The translations under genes were made by a program, and so were the position numbers. From the NCBI GenBank assembly GCA_024349245.1, contig JALDNG010000411.1, positions 62,001-126,000 of the forward strand: a stretch of DNA of 64,000 bases, given 5' to 3'. The notes below the pieces were generated by a model. The model made no database searches. It saw only the letters and a program-made list of their open reading frames with translations, and had not been told where the DNA came from. This document shows, one piece after another, positions 39,387 through 52,270 of this stretch. Positions within the stretch are counted from its first letter, which is position 1. Each line of letters opens with the position of its first letter. This DNA comes from Neodontobutis hainanensis (taxonomy: Eukaryota > Chordata > Actinopteri > Gobiiformes > Odontobutidae).

Positions 39387-41030
39387 AATCAAAAAAATAA
39401 ATGAATTTTTCATCATAAAAACATGATAAAACATTTTAATGATTTGTGTAATTTTGGAAATGCGAACTAACAACCCTAACTAATGTTTATTAATAAATTT
39501 TTGTGAAGTAAATAAACATTTTAAGCTTGAAATTTTACCGAAGGAATATCTCTGCATTTATTTAAGTTAAACATTTCTGTTTTAAAAAATCTCCTTAGTT
39601 TTAATCGTTTAAACAATTATTTCTGTTAATTTCAGAAAATTTAATTTTTTATATGAAACTCAAAACAGATTTACTCAAAATTATTAAAAATACAATTTTA
39701 AAAGAATACAAAATTTAAATCGCTTTCATTTTGAATTAAAATAAAATTGAAGTAATTATACCAACGAAATATTTTTCTAAAAGTCTTTGAAATTTCACTT
39801 TCTATACGTGATGAAATTATATTTTCCAAATTTATGTCAGTGTTTTAAACATATGTATTATCATTTATAATTTAAAGAAAAATTATACAGCCATTAAAAT
39901 ATATTATCAAAATTACGCATTTTGTTCATGGCTTATTTTTGAGAAATTTTTTCGTTTTTTGTATTTCACAATGAAAATAAATTTAAGCAGTAATATTCGT
40001 AGAACTCACTTATTCTGTATTTTTTAAATTACAGTTAGGTATAACCTGATAGATACTAGCAATGATTTTATCAAATTTAACTTAATTATGTTTGATGAAA
40101 TTTTACAAAAGATAAGATATTTATAATTTAAATTGAACTCAGAACGAATTAAGGATTAAAAGTTATTTTAAAATATAAGAGAAAAAGTTAAATTTTATAA
40201 TACGTAACAGGTAACGAATTTCAACATTCAAAACATTTATATTTATTTGATATCGATTAAAGATCAGTCTATAGTTATAACTAGTCTTTATATATAGATT
40301 TTTTATGAGAATGAAACTAATTATTTTAAAACAATGATAATATAATATATACAATTTTCACTTCTCAACCAGAAATCTGAGTTGAGTTTGGTTCAAAATA
40401 AACAAAGTTTGTCTTTAGGTATTGAACGAAAATTCCAATATTTTAATAATGTTTAATTTTCAGAAATTATTTGATAAAAATCTTGTAGATGCGCACATTA
40501 GATCCAACAAATAATTTATTTCTCATTTAAGCTTATTGAGGATATATTTGTGACTATCTTATATTTAAAATTAAGTTTAAATGAAAATTCGTGACTAAGA
40601 ATATTGTAAAAGTTTATACTTTTACCTTACGGATTAATACTGGTTATGTTAACTTAAATTTAATATTAGGATGTTTATTTGAAAGAAAATTTTGAATTAT
40701 AATTTTTTATCCTTTTAGCTCAACTAACGTTTAAGTGTAAAAATATTCGGAAAAAATATGTGATTTCAAAAGATTATATCAAAAGAAAATGATCAGTCAT
40801 ATTTACCACAATTTAAAAATATTTTGTGGAAGAATGATGATGAATAGTTCATTATATTTATTTCATATATTAATTCTTGAATGAAACTGAATAAAAATTA
40901 TTTGCGTTAAATACATTAATATGCAGAATGATAATCTCAAAATAGTTCTTGAATGGTGATAATAAGAAATTTTTTTGAAATAAACATACTAAACAACGTA
41001 AATTTTATAAATCTTCTAAAATAAATATAG

Positions 41031-41660
41031 CACATCATTTTTATGAGAAAAGGAAGAAAGTTTATATCTGCTGTCAGCTCCAATGATTCATATCAGATAT
41101 TATCTGAAATATATTTCTCAAGTAATGAATATCTAAATAAGTATATTATTCCGAAAACCAACACAGTTTTCTCATTCTGGTGAAAATTAAGCATGGATAG
41201 TTGTAATTTATTATTCTTGTGTCTTCGAAATAAAAAATGTGAGTAAAAATAAATTTTTCATTTTGTCGTATATTTCCGTCAGATAGATTAAATAAGATTA
41301 ATTTTAGCATTGGGTTTATGTTCTCATAAGAGAAAAAATATCGTTCTGTCGTTCCTTTGTCATCGTTAAAAACACAAATAGTTTAAAGCTTTTTTAAATA
41401 TTTTAGGATGCCTACTTCGATTATTTATATAAAATGGAAATAATACTCTAAAAAGTACTTTTGTCAGCTAATTTTTAAGAGCGTTTATGATTTTATAAAA
41501 TTAGAGATGTAAAATCGACATGTATATGAAAACTCTGAGAAAAATTAAAAAAATTTAGCATGAATTGTAAAAGATACTTAAAAATAGCAATATTCAAATC
41601 ACAGTTTTAGAGTGTGAAGATTTTGTCAGTGAATTTCACAAATATATTTCATTATCCGGG
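41031..41660 (+). CDS. Candidate two-exon segment (unrecognised)
   Basis: Exon 41031-41140 follows ATATAG and reads HIIFMRKGRKFISAVSSNDS then YQILSEIYFSSNEYLN, ending at GTATAT. An internal ATG at 41043 also gives a free-standing 47-codon frame ending TGA. Exon 41630-41660 follows TTTTGTCAG and reads EFHKYISLSG before GTAAAT. The two are phase-compatible (two leftover bases plus one). Composition is protein-like: Ser-rich and amphipathic, with few Asn/Lys runs. No family recognised. Confidence 0.35.
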
Positions 41661-43570
41661 GTAAATCTATCTTTTAGAATATCGTTAACACGATAATTTT
41701 AATATGTAATTGGTGAACTATCGATTTAATAAATTTTACAGATTGAATGACAAACAGAGAAGATATTTATTTCACTTGTGTGTTAATTTTCGAATAATTT
41801 TAATTGAAATGCTTTCCAAAATAATTCATGAATATTTGTAATTTTGATGATTTTCATAAAAAGATCAAAGCTCGTAACAAAATATTTCAATATTTTGACC
41901 TGTTTTTAACACGTTAAAAATATAAGATATTCTGGGTGTTGAGTTAATTTACAAATTATAAGTCTTGATACAGATGGCATATATAGTCTGTTTATTCATG
42001 TTAATACTTCAATTTTAATGGTAAAGATTAATTTTATGAAATCGAAAAAGTTTATTTTGGTAAATCAAGCTTCGGTAAGCTTTATATTAAAAAGAAACCC
42101 CGTTGAATTAAAAATTTTTCCAATTTATGTGAATTATTTATTATGATTATAAATTTATATTTTTTTTATTTTATAGCATAAGTTGAAGATATGTTAAGAA
42201 TAAAATGAAAACATATTTTTAAAAATATTATGTTTTATTTAAATGGTTAAGCATGCAAGAATAAAATTTCTGATCTGATACTGCATCAATAGTTTCTAAA
42301 AGTCATTAATATTCAACATTTTCAAATTTTTAAAAACTTATATCAAACTATTTCACATTCTGAATTCAAGATAAAGTTAATTTTCGCATTAATCTTATAT
42401 TTCTATAATATATTAGATAAATTCATTGATTATTTCGTGTGAATAATTTTAATTTTAAGATAGATAAGAATATTTAGCTTAAAATTGTTCAAATGGATAA
42501 AATTTCGTTTTATGGAATACATGAGGCTTTATTTGTATCTGTACACTCAAATATAAGTGTTGAGTTTTCATTTGGGAGTTTATATCTTATCTTTATTAGT
42601 TATCTAAGATGTTTTTGTTCAATAAATGTTATAACTCTAGGATCGTCTTACAATTCGTTAATAGAATAAAGTTTTAACTCATAGATTTATCTTACATAAC
42701 AGAAGTTCCAAAAAAACAATAATAACACTCATAAATCTCGTCGAAGCCACCTCTGTATAAAAACCGGTTTAGATTAATTAACTTTTCATACCAAACCATA
42801 ACTATTTATATTAAATCTGATGTAAAATTTTGTCAGATGTTTTCAGTAATATAAAAGTAAAGAAAACATTTCTCAAAAACGAGATTGAAAAAAATTATTT
42901 TGGGAAAGTTCGTTCGTATTTGATAGATCTGTTGTAGTTTTTAAAGATGAATAGAATTTGAACTATTCATTTTAAACATACATTATAACCGCCTCTAATT
43001 TTGCATATGATACTAACTCAAGGAAATTTGGGAGGTATAGAATGTTTAGAGATCTACTTTACGTTGAATTTTTTTGCACATAAATCAGATTTGGTGAGTA
43101 GTTATCAATAAAATAGGACATGTTACAATAAAAAGGAGAATAAACCCTATCAAATGGTTTAACTCAACGCCCAATATTTTTATTTTTTTTGAATCAATCA
43201 AATATCGTTATTGATTATTTACTCAATTTTCAAATGTGAGAGAGTAAATAAAACCATAGATTATGACATTTTGACGTTCTTTTAATCGTTACAAATTAAA
43301 TGACAGGGTAAAATATGTATTTCGTAATACAAAGAGAGATTATCGATATTTCTATAACATAAACGACATCTTTGGCAACGTAATAAGTCTTGATGGTAGT
43401 TTTTATTCATGTTTGTTATGACATGAACCAAACAGATCTATTCAATAAATATAAGGATGACAATTCGGAAAACAGTTGTTGAGAAAACAAGTGATATAGA
43501 TGTAATGCTTGAACACTACGCCTAAAAGTATAACCTAGTTTGTAGATGTATGACAATCTCTTCACACTTC

Positions 43571-43816
43571 TTATGTCAACAATTTTCCATGCTTTTTAAA
43601 ATACACGAAACAATATTTAAGCTCTATTATGCTGTTTAATATAGTTTTTATCTCTAATTCTGCTAGATGGTAATGATCTAAATATATTTCAAAAGTTATC
43701 TTTTTTATTTCAGATTTTATGAAACTCTTAAAATAAATTACGTTTCTGAGTGATTCGATTTTTGTAAAGTTATTGATTTTCTTCTTATCAACCCACTTTA
43801 TGTTCCATTTTATCAA
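43571..43816 (-). CDS. Possible coding frame (unrecognised)
   Basis: An 81-codon frame, rich in Lys, Ile and Glu but with balanced content such as EIYLDHYHLAELEIKTILNS, ending in TAA. It starts on a non-ATG codon, so it would be an exon or a chance frame. Neighbouring minus-strand islands at about 43304-43400 (TYYVAKDVVYVIEISIISLC, after ATCAAG) and about 43475-43523 (RSVQALHLYHLFSQQ, after TTTTAG) also look coding and hydrophobic. Links among them are not established. Confidence 0.25.
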   Translation of the reverse strand: MIKWNIKWVDKKKINNFTKIESLRNVIYFKSFIKSEIKKITFEIYLDHYHLAELEIKTILNSIIELKYCFVYFKKHGKLLT

Positions 43817-44183
43817 TATTATAATTTTTTAATGGGAATATTCAAACAACAAAATTAATTTGATACTAGAAACGAAGGAATGATTAAAAAGCGAACAAAA
43901 TAATAGTTTTAATGAACAGAACCAAGAAATAATTATACGGGTTGAACATTAAAATTCATAAAAATATCTGTTGAGATTTGAAAAATTCCAAAATATATTC
44001 ATGGAAATCAGAAAATGTTGGTGATAATGCCTTTAAAATTAAACTATGTATTTTATTTTTCATGAAACAGATTCAACATTTTCTGATTGAAGTATAAAGT
44101 AAATGAAATAATAAAAATAGTTTCTGTAACAATAAATAAAAATTTTAGCGTTTTTAGATAATCTAGAATCATGAGTATCATTT

Positions 44184-44264
44184 TTAACCAAACATCAGCG
44201 GTGATTCAACATTTCGTTGAGCTTCAGCAACATCAGAAGTTGGAATAATGCAAATATGGTCAAT
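44184..44264 (-). CDS. Candidate terminal exon (unrecognised)
   Basis: Minus-strand island after ACATTAG reads IDHICIIPTSDVAEAQRNVE then SPLMFG and TAA. A GTTTGG inside the last codons allows an internal-exon reading. This is among the most protein-like short frames in the window, with Cys, His, Pro, Gln, Arg and few AT-codon repeats. A second frame is also open (LTIFALFQLLMLLKLNEML), so frame is not certain. A possible upstream partner is about 44676-44707 (DENYLFVRQL), but its phase does not match directly. Confidence 0.35.
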   Translation of the reverse strand: MDHICIIPTSDVAEAQRNVESPLMFG

Positions 44265-45059
44265 CTAATGTTTCAAATCTTACACAAGAGAAAGATGTCA
44301 TCCAAAATTTATTTATTTCTTGATAAAATAAATTAAACGAAACATTTTATATTTTAATTACAAGTTGTCAAATTTTAAAACATAAAAATCCCAATCTTCA
44401 TAACTGTTTACTCAAGCTTAAGGCTTCTAAAACAACTTTATTTTGGCCAAGGAGTTTCTAAATTTGCAATGCTCATTGAGATTAAAATCTTTGCTCAACT
44501 TGTATCATATATTTTTAAGCTTCATTTAAAAATATCATTTTATTTCTTGTTTGCCTTATTAAATGGTAACAAATGTTTTATCCATACTTTTATATCATTA
44601 AAATAAATTAATTTGATTTTTTTAATCAGTTTAAAAAGACAATTTATTAATTATCCTTTTATTTATTAAAAGTTACAGAGTTGCCTCACAAAAAGATAAT
44701 TTTCATCTCTAAGAATGGTCGATTTAAAAAAATTCAAACATAAGAGAAAATTTCACAAATTTAAAATACATTTTGAAGATAATTAAAAGGGCTTTATTCT
44801 GTATAATTTCCCAACCTTCAGTTTTATCTTATTCAATGAAAAACCTAAATTGTATTTTTGATACAAATATAGATTTTGTGAATTTCAATTCAGTTTTTAC
44901 CATTAATAAACAAAATATTTAAGATATAACAGGAAATTTAAGATTTAAACTCGAAAAATTGCTTATATTTTATTCCTTTTTCATAAATTTTTTGAAAATG
45001 TTTGATAATTCTTGTTTTTACGTTTTATATTTATAATGAAGGTTGTTGTATAGAAATAT

Positions 45060-45250
45060 TTTCCTCAATCAGGGAACCAATTAGGCATTGGCGCCTTTTC
45101 TCTAATAGACAGAAAAGAGGGTGATGGTTTTAGTTGGTGAGATTCCTCCATTACCCGATTACTTGTGTTTATTCAACGATAGCGTACAAAAGGGGAAATT
45201 GGTATTGAGTGTCAATGAGGTAAAATTTCATAGAAAGAAGGCCTAATAGA
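45060..45250. other. GC-richer block of unknown nature
   Basis: About 190 bp clearly richer in G+C than its surroundings. It includes GGCGCC at about 45090 and a short imperfect hairpin (CTTTTCT ... AGAAAAG) at about 45096-45117. On the minus strand an ATG near 45258 opens a 29-codon frame (MVNLLGLLSMKFYLIDTQYQ...). It could be an exon, a structured RNA or a decayed element. No decision is possible by eye. Confidence 0.3.
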
Positions 45251-47613
45251 TTCACCATGGCCCTTACATTTCAAAAATATTTTCTTCCTCAAAGATAATG
45301 TATTTTTACTTTCATATATGATATTTCCAAATATATAAAACAAACATCGCGTTAAATAAATAATTGATTGAAAATTTAAATCCATGTATTTTATAGAACT
45401 ACCCACAAGGATGGTGTTGAAAACTCTGTTTTAAACAAAATATTTACCATAACTATGCAGACTTATATATAAACATACGCGGGAATATTTAAAAAGTATC
45501 CTCAAATAAATATGAAATAAAATAAATTTTTTCATATATTTATTATGATTTCAAGATAGTATAAGAAAAATTTTTTAATTATTGCGATATTTTACAACAT
45601 GAATTTCTTTCAAGTCTAAAATAAACTCTTACTCTTATACGATTCAAGTTAAAAAGTATTTTATCAAAATTATATTTCACATTTTAACGACATTACATAG
45701 TCAAGATAAAAAATTCTTAAATGTCAAGTCCACTTACAAAAAACATTTGAAATATCTGATTTATACTGGAATTTCATGTAAATTTTGGATTTATGATTTC
45801 TAATCCATTCAATTTTTCAGATTATCCTCGAATATATCTTATTATGTTCGAGGTGGAGTTTAAGAAAAGATTATTTACAATCTATGCTTTATAAATTTCC
45901 AAAGAAAGACTTGATGTGTAAAAGTACTCAATTCAATTTATCATGATGCTTAATTGATATTTTTAAACTTTTGACCGATTTTATGAAATATTTTTCAAAA
46001 TAATATCTTTGATTTTTTATTAGGTCAGGATGGGAAGTGTTCTCATTGTTAAAGCATTAATTTAGAAAAGTTCAAAATTTGTCAAATTTTTTTTGAATTT
46101 TGAACAATTAAATATCAATTCATTATCGATCACAAGCTAAAAAAAATATTTGTGCAAAATAACAATAAAATTTATTTCCTCCATTTTTTTAGTAATATAG
46201 TGTGATAAATCGAAACACTTTTAATTATTGTCTACGTTCATTCAAAGGTATTACGAAAAGCTGATTTTAAGAGAATTTTCAATCAGAGATAAACAGATTC
46301 TTTTCTAACCATTTTCATTTAGCTTAGAATCTATTTTTTAATTATCAATAAACATGAGAATTTTAACCATCGATTCACAAAAATATATACATTTAAAAAG
46401 TCTGATGGTTTATTCTATTTAAAAGTTCCCAGATAAATTTTTCTCTAACTTTCTAAGATTTTTAAATATCTTAATTTTTAAACGCGGCATATATTTATCA
46501 TTTTATGAATGTTTAAATATTTTTGTTTATGTTAAATGCATTATCCTTGATTTGACTTAGAAAAGCCATTAAATCATCATCGAATCAATATAATTATTAA
46601 TTTTTTATACAGAGAAAAATAAAATCGTTATTAAGATTCTTACAATAAAATTTTCACATCTAAGCTTTTTTAAATAATATCTTATGTATATTTTGATAAA
46701 TTCAGATATTTTAAAAGTTTTCTATCGAAATACATTGAAATATAATTTATCTTCGATTAATTTGAATCGAAAAGAATAATTTTATTTATAATTTGTTTAT
46801 AATCAACAGATACCAAATGAATATTATAATTTGTCTTTTATACTTTTAAATATTGGTTTAATATGGTGAGCGAAATAACCTTCAAATTTTGAAATAAGTG
46901 CAACCTTGTCAGCATTTTCGGAAATTCTGTTAATTTTATTTTTTTATAAATTTTTCATGTTGACAGATCTTAGTTTGTCAAATTATAAAATATTATCCTT
47001 TTTCATCCAATACAATTAACCTATATTTCATGATTTAATTTGTACTTTTCAAAAATTTTTTTACTTTGTGGAAATAAATTATAATTAAAATCACAGGATT
47101 ATATTCATATATTTTTTTGAATATTTTAGATGAAAAATTAGATTCTAAACCATGAATTGTGATTTCGATATCTTTAAAACACAAAATCTTGCAACACATA
47201 TTTTGAGACAACAAATCTCATTATGGTTGAAACTAACTTAGTAAGTAATCTGTAAGTAAAATAGATAGATATTAAAGAAATCTAATATAACTTAGGAAAG
47301 TTATTTTGTTTATTTTTCAAAAAATAGCTGTCAATATTACATTTTTTCGAGCTTTATAATAAGGTATGATAATGTACATTATCAAATGAAAACATCCTGG
47401 GGTAGTATTTTATGTTGGGTTTGATTAAAATTTTATTTTGAGAAGAGAATCAAATCAGATCTGATTCTTTCATAAAGTTTATTTTTTCTACAAAGCTTCA
47501 ATGATCATTAAACTTTACCATAAATCTTAATTTTTTAACATAATTTAATTCGTTATTTAGAATGGAACCTAATTTACATCATATCATCAAATTAATTTCG
47601 TATACACACAAAC

Positions 47614-47855
47614 AACCCTTTTAACATTTGGGACCAACTATGGTTAAACGAAGTCAGTTTGACAATTTCAAACATGAATAAAAATAGTATAGTCAAATCT
47701 AAATAATAATATTTTGATAATGATCTTGAATGTACTTGTGAAAGTATATGAGTTCGGATGTTTTCTAAGATTTTTGAATATTTTAAATACCTGAATATAC
47801 GAATAGACTGCAAAATCATTTATCTTTTTTAAAAATAATGCGGAAAGGTATCCTC
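47614..47855 (-). CDS. Candidate two-exon segment (unrecognised)
   Basis: Minus-strand exon 47791-47855 follows TTTTTTAG and reads GYLSALFLKKINDFAVYSYI plus Q, ending CAG before GTATTT. The frame stays open for about 40 more codons, so it may be longer. Exon 47614-47637 follows AACCATAG and reads LVPNVKRV before GTTTGT. Phases match (0/0). It lies about 135 bp beyond the stop of the Smr gene in the same direction, and may be a separate gene or an unspliced neighbour. Product unknown. Confidence 0.38.
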
Positions 47856-47989
47856 CTAAAAAATTTAATCTTTACCATATATAATTGAGGGAAAGGTACA
47901 AGCACAAAAGGCGTATAAAAATATGTTTGTTCACAAAGAAATATTCGAATACATCCATCGTTTATCATTGTATAACTGAGCATGAGATT

Positions 47990-48566
47990 TTAAAAATACT
48001 CCATCTCAATTTCATCAAGGTAAAGTAAGATATTTGGCTTTATTATGGGTACATTTTCATAGCTATGTTTACCCTTTCCAGTAATTATATCAAGATAATC
48101 GATATTTTCTTCTTCGTACTCTTCCATATTTCGTTCATCTAAGATCCTATCAAGGGCTTCCATTGCTTGAAATAAGCTAAATCCATGTAAATCAAATGAT
48201 CTTGTGTGAAACATTGAATCAAATCTTAATAAAATAACCAAAATGAAACCTTTCTTTAAATTCATGTTCAAATTGTTCTTTGCGTGTATCCTCAAATTTT
48301 TTATCGTATAATGAATGCAGCTTTTGATAGAAATTAACCATTTCAGTGTCCTGAGCTTGTTTTTCGTTTTCCAATCTTGATTCCAAAAGAGACTTTGTTT
48401 TGAAAAGATCTTTGATATGTTTCCTTGTTCTGTCTTTTTCAGCCATCTTGTAGTCAAATTTTCCATGCATGTAGGCATACGTATCTCGCATGTTTGAATT
48501 TTTCATTCGTTCTTCATTTTTAGTTTTCGTTTTTTGAGTCATTTCTTTCATACATTTATTTTTCAT
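47990..48566 (-). CDS. Small Smr-domain protein (two exons, 25-nt intron)
   Basis: Exon 1 is 48250-48566 (ATG at 48566) and exon 2 is 47990-48224 (TAA), joined across a 25-nt GT...AAG intron at 48225-48249. The product is about 183 aa. Residues 1-105 are charged and helical (KSLLESRLENEKQAQDTEMV) and look like the coiled DUF1771-type region that often precedes Smr domains. About residues 112-183 form the Smr domain: FDLHGFSLFQAMEALDRIL carries the signature DLHG, then ITGKGKHSYENVPIIKP matches the conserved TGxGxHS...IKPxV block. Smr domains bind or nick nucleic acid and act in mRNA quality control and related processes in eukaryotes. The intron is inferred because the two halves are in different frames and its removal restores KERFDSMF. 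A one-base deletion would also explain this, but the length matches the TRIP4 introns. Confidence 0.82.
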
Positions 48567-49294
48567 TTATTCATTCAATCTTTCGAATAAATACTAAATT
48601 TTTACAACAAAAATATTTTTCAGGTAAAAAGATATTTTTTTAATTACATTAAATTTTTCATTCTCATGTTTGTAACCATTTGACTCTCTATATAATCAAG
48701 AAAAATTTTTTGAATATATCTTGATTAATAACGATGTTTTGAATGTATTTCAAATTGGATATTCCGTGGCTCTAAATATTTTTCTGCTTTGACAAGTCAT
48801 TTTTTTATTATTTTCTTATGTTAATTTGAAAAGAATAAATTTCCCACTTTCGGTAGATATCATATTTTGAATGAGTTCTGATTGGTATTTATAAAAACAT
48901 CTGAAGAGACTTGAAAACCATAAAATTATTTTTTTAACGCGTTAAATCACCATATTTAGAAATCGTGTTCAATATTTTGTCATTTGAAAATGGGAGTTTA
49001 TTATTCTCGCTATTCAGTTTTCAGTTTAGCCTTTTAAATCTTTAAAATTAAATTTGGTTTCTTTAAATTTTTATTTACCAATTTAAAAAATTTCATAAAC
49101 TGGTGGTTAAAAATACCATGAATAGAAGCAGTTCATTCATTTCGATTTGCCTTTTCCAAAATTTATTATTTGCGAATTTAAATAGAACTAATAGAATTAA
49201 ACATCCACCCTGAGAAAAAATATTATGTTATTAAATGCAAATGATTTAATTTAAAATATTTATGTATTTTTCAATCTCAAACTATAAACCTCAG

Positions 49295-50796
49295 TCTCTA
49301 TCGGACTGCAAATGTGATGGCAAGATGTTTAAGATGTAAAAGGATAACTCAGTAGTATACGGAGTTATTCGATCAAATTTTCAAGAGATTTCAAGGCTTG
49401 TGTTGCATATGGTTTGACAAGTATCATTCATCAATTATTATACATGCGAAATGAAACTGCTAGTTTACATGTGACAAATAACATGTTTATCGCAAATTAT
49501 CTTTCTAAAATCTAAGGATTTTACATAACAGACTTAAAATATGCACTCAAGTCGCGATATTTTTGAGATTTTGAGCTTTAAAGTTTCAAGCAGGATATTT
49601 GTGATAAGGTAGAGGATATGGGGTGTTATAATTTTTTGAAAGAGCATGTATAATTACATTCAATGGGAATGTCGTTTAATTAAAATTATTTATCTTTTGG
49701 GTACTACTTAATCGTTAATGTTCATTATTATATGTGATTTCAAAATAAAAATTAACTTGTTTTTATTTTAAATTTACATCCCTTTGTTCAATTTCGAGAA
49801 TTTTTGTTTGAATGAATCAAAGAATTCGTTTACAGTGTCATAATATATTTAAAAGATAATTCAAAATGAACAAAAATAAAGAATATATATCAACTTTTTA
49901 GAGTTTATTGTTGAACCAAAAATATCTTTGTTATTCTACCTGAAAATGAAATGTATTAAAAAATATTTATTAAAAATAAAATCTCCTCAAATAATAAAAA
50001 TAAACTGCTATCTCATTTTTGAAAGATTCTACTTTATGCATTTCATTTTATGTGTTTATGACTTATATTTAAGAGGAAAAGATCTGTGCATGATCTTTTA
50101 ATCAGATTTGAGAGTATGAATACCATAGAAGTAAACCATTCGCAACTAAAATTTTCACAAATTCTAAAGGTATTTTTTCCTCTTGTGTCTCAAAATATGG
50201 TTTAAAATTTATTATATGTGTTTAGACATTCACAAAGCATAAATTTTATGTTTACATCAACAACAATTACTTTTAAATTTTATATTTATCATAATGGAAA
50301 AACTACCAAAAATTTAATCTTTCTATGCTTTTGACAGCAAAAGTGTTGCTAAAACTTTATTGTTTTATGTTATGAAAAACCTTTTAAATCAATCGTTTGT
50401 TCTTTTATGATATTTTTATCATATATTTTTGAAATATTTCGAATTTCAACCCCAAAAATGAATCTATCAAATTTTAGTTCAAACATATTCTTACAATTTT
50501 GACATGAACCAGGTAAATTATGTGAAAAGTAAAAGCAAAATCGTTGATGAATAATATCAATTTTATTCTGCCTTTTACATCATTAAAATTAGCTTAAAGT
50601 TTTGTTATTGTGATTTTCGACAGTTTTATTGATTTTTATTTTGAAATATAATTCATGCATTTTATAAATCACAATATTTTTAAATAAAACCCGAAATTTT
50701 TTAAATTTTTAATATTTTCAGTCAAATTCTGTATACATCCTTTATAAAGAAAGGCATGCATATATTTTGAGAATGCGAGATAAGACAGATCTTTGA
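49295..50796 (+). CDS. Candidate multi-exon gene (unrecognised, Cys-containing)
   Basis: Plus-strand islands: 49295-49326 (SLSDCKCDGK, after CTCAG, before GTTTAA), 49591-49608 (QDICDK, after TTTCAAG, before GTAGAG), 50074-50169 (RKRSVHDLLIRFESMNTIEV then NHSQLKFSQILK, after TTTAAG, before GTATTT), 50478-50512 (QTYSYNFDMNQ, before GTAAAT) and 50754-50796 (HAYILRMRDKTDL, then TGA). The second and third are phase-compatible. Others need extra exons: one near 49405 (ACVAYGLT before GTATCA) and one near 50225 (TFTKHKFY) are available. The 32-codon exon at 50074 is the strongest. Cys residues early and a charged C-terminus hint at an extracellular or receptor-like protein, but no family is recognised. 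Confidence 0.4.
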
Positions 50797-51959
50797 AAAT
50801 CTTGAGAAGTTACTTAATTAAACTTAGGTAATTCTAAATCACTTCATTAAAGTTGAGTTCAAATTTATTGGAAAATATGAAAATAATAAATTTTTAACTT
50901 AAGAAGCTTATTTATTTGAATTGTTCCTTTTGACGATATAATATATTTGAATCATAAAGTTAAAATATTCAGTGTTTCAAATTGATATTATTTTAATTTA
51001 GTTTAGAGTATCGATATGAGAAACAGAATTAAATTTATAAGCAAGTAAATGGAATTAGAATCATACAAAATTACTAATATATGAGTATTTTAAAAGCTAC
51101 ACATGAACTTTAAGGATTTTTAGCAAACTTAAATGAGTGTAGTTGATAATATATATCTTTACTTTTAAAACTCACGTTTTTTCCTCTATTTTAAGTGATT
51201 GACCCTTCTTAACTGTGTTGTATTTGATCAACAGCTTATTTTTAAGTACTTAGAACCAGCAGTAAACTTTACAAAGTTTCATATGAAAACATTTTGAAAA
51301 ATTATGTTTAAACTTTCAAAACTTGAATCATTTAGAGAATAAGATGTCAAACGTCTGATAGTTATGACGCGTGAAGATTAAAATTGAGTTTTATTCTTTA
51401 AAAATATTGAGATAAAATTAAATTAATTTTCCCTCTGTAGAAAATTGACGTATCGCAAAATCGGCTATATTTATATTTTATTTTGAGTTTATTTGTGAAA
51501 ACAAAAGAAATTTAATGAGTATTTTTTGCATAAAAATGTTCTAATTTAGCGTATCTTATTAATTTTTAAGAAGGATTTCAATTGAGGGTAATAAATATAA
51601 CATAATTTAATTGATCATTTTGAGTGGCTTTGTTATTTTTATAATAATATTTTTTAAATAATTCTTTCTGTAATTCAATAACTAACCTTACTTTTAAATT
51701 CTTGAGGATAAAATAATTAGAAAATTTGACATAATTTTTCCTTTTATTAAACTTTATAAATTTAGTAACATTCAGAAAATCTTATCAACTTTTATAACAG
51801 TTAGATAGTAATTATGTGTCAACAATTGTAAGATAATGTAGTAAATCTTTTACTTATTGATGGCATAAAATATAAATCCAATTTTACAATGACTGAATGA
51901 AAAATAAATCGTTCGCAAATGAAAAAACTAGTTATTAAATGTGAATACATAGCATATAG
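50797..51959. other. AT-rich interval without recognised gene
   Basis: AT-rich. Islands near 51195-51255 and 51340-51382 can be read as exon fragments on either strand (for example CQTSDSYDA plus, RLTSYSLNDS minus), so neither is called. Confidence 0.2.
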
Positions 51960-52270
51960 CAAACCTTCCATGAAAGCTGTTTTTCGTAGATCAAGGATGA
52001 GTCACACTTACCAAGGTTTCTTATGAAAGAAGTTTATGTCTACTATACACCCTTTGATAGGGTAGAGTTCTGATACATAGGTTCAGCACTTTAGATACCG
52101 ATTCCTAGTTTAAAAAAGGGGCTAATTTAAGAGGACTTTCAGCTTCTCGTCGACCTACTTGTGAAATCGTACCGATACGTCATTGTTTAGCTAGGAATAG
52201 ACGATATATCTTCCCTCGTTAAGACTAGGGAGGTACACTCTCCGCATACTACCCTAACAACAAGAAAACC
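51960..52270. other. GC-richer block of unknown nature with inverted repeat
   Basis: About 300 bp with markedly higher G+C and no long open frame. ATTCCTAG near 52104 and CTAGGAAT near 52193 form an 8-bp inverted repeat, extended imperfectly on the loop side. A local CCCTCGTTAAGACTAGGG hairpin lies near 52213-52230. GTCTACTATACACCCTTTGA near 52040 and CTCTCCGCATACTACCCTAAC near 52240 give it a texture unlike the surrounding introns. Possibilities are a structured non-coding RNA gene, an eroded mobile element, or regulatory DNA. I could not match it to tRNA, rRNA, U1, U2, U4, U5 or U6 landmarks. Confidence 0.35.

Noticed and set aside
45212..45406. 64-codon minus-strand frame
   Set aside because: No ATG context or family. 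It overlaps a better ATG frame in another register and the GC-rich block at 45 kb.
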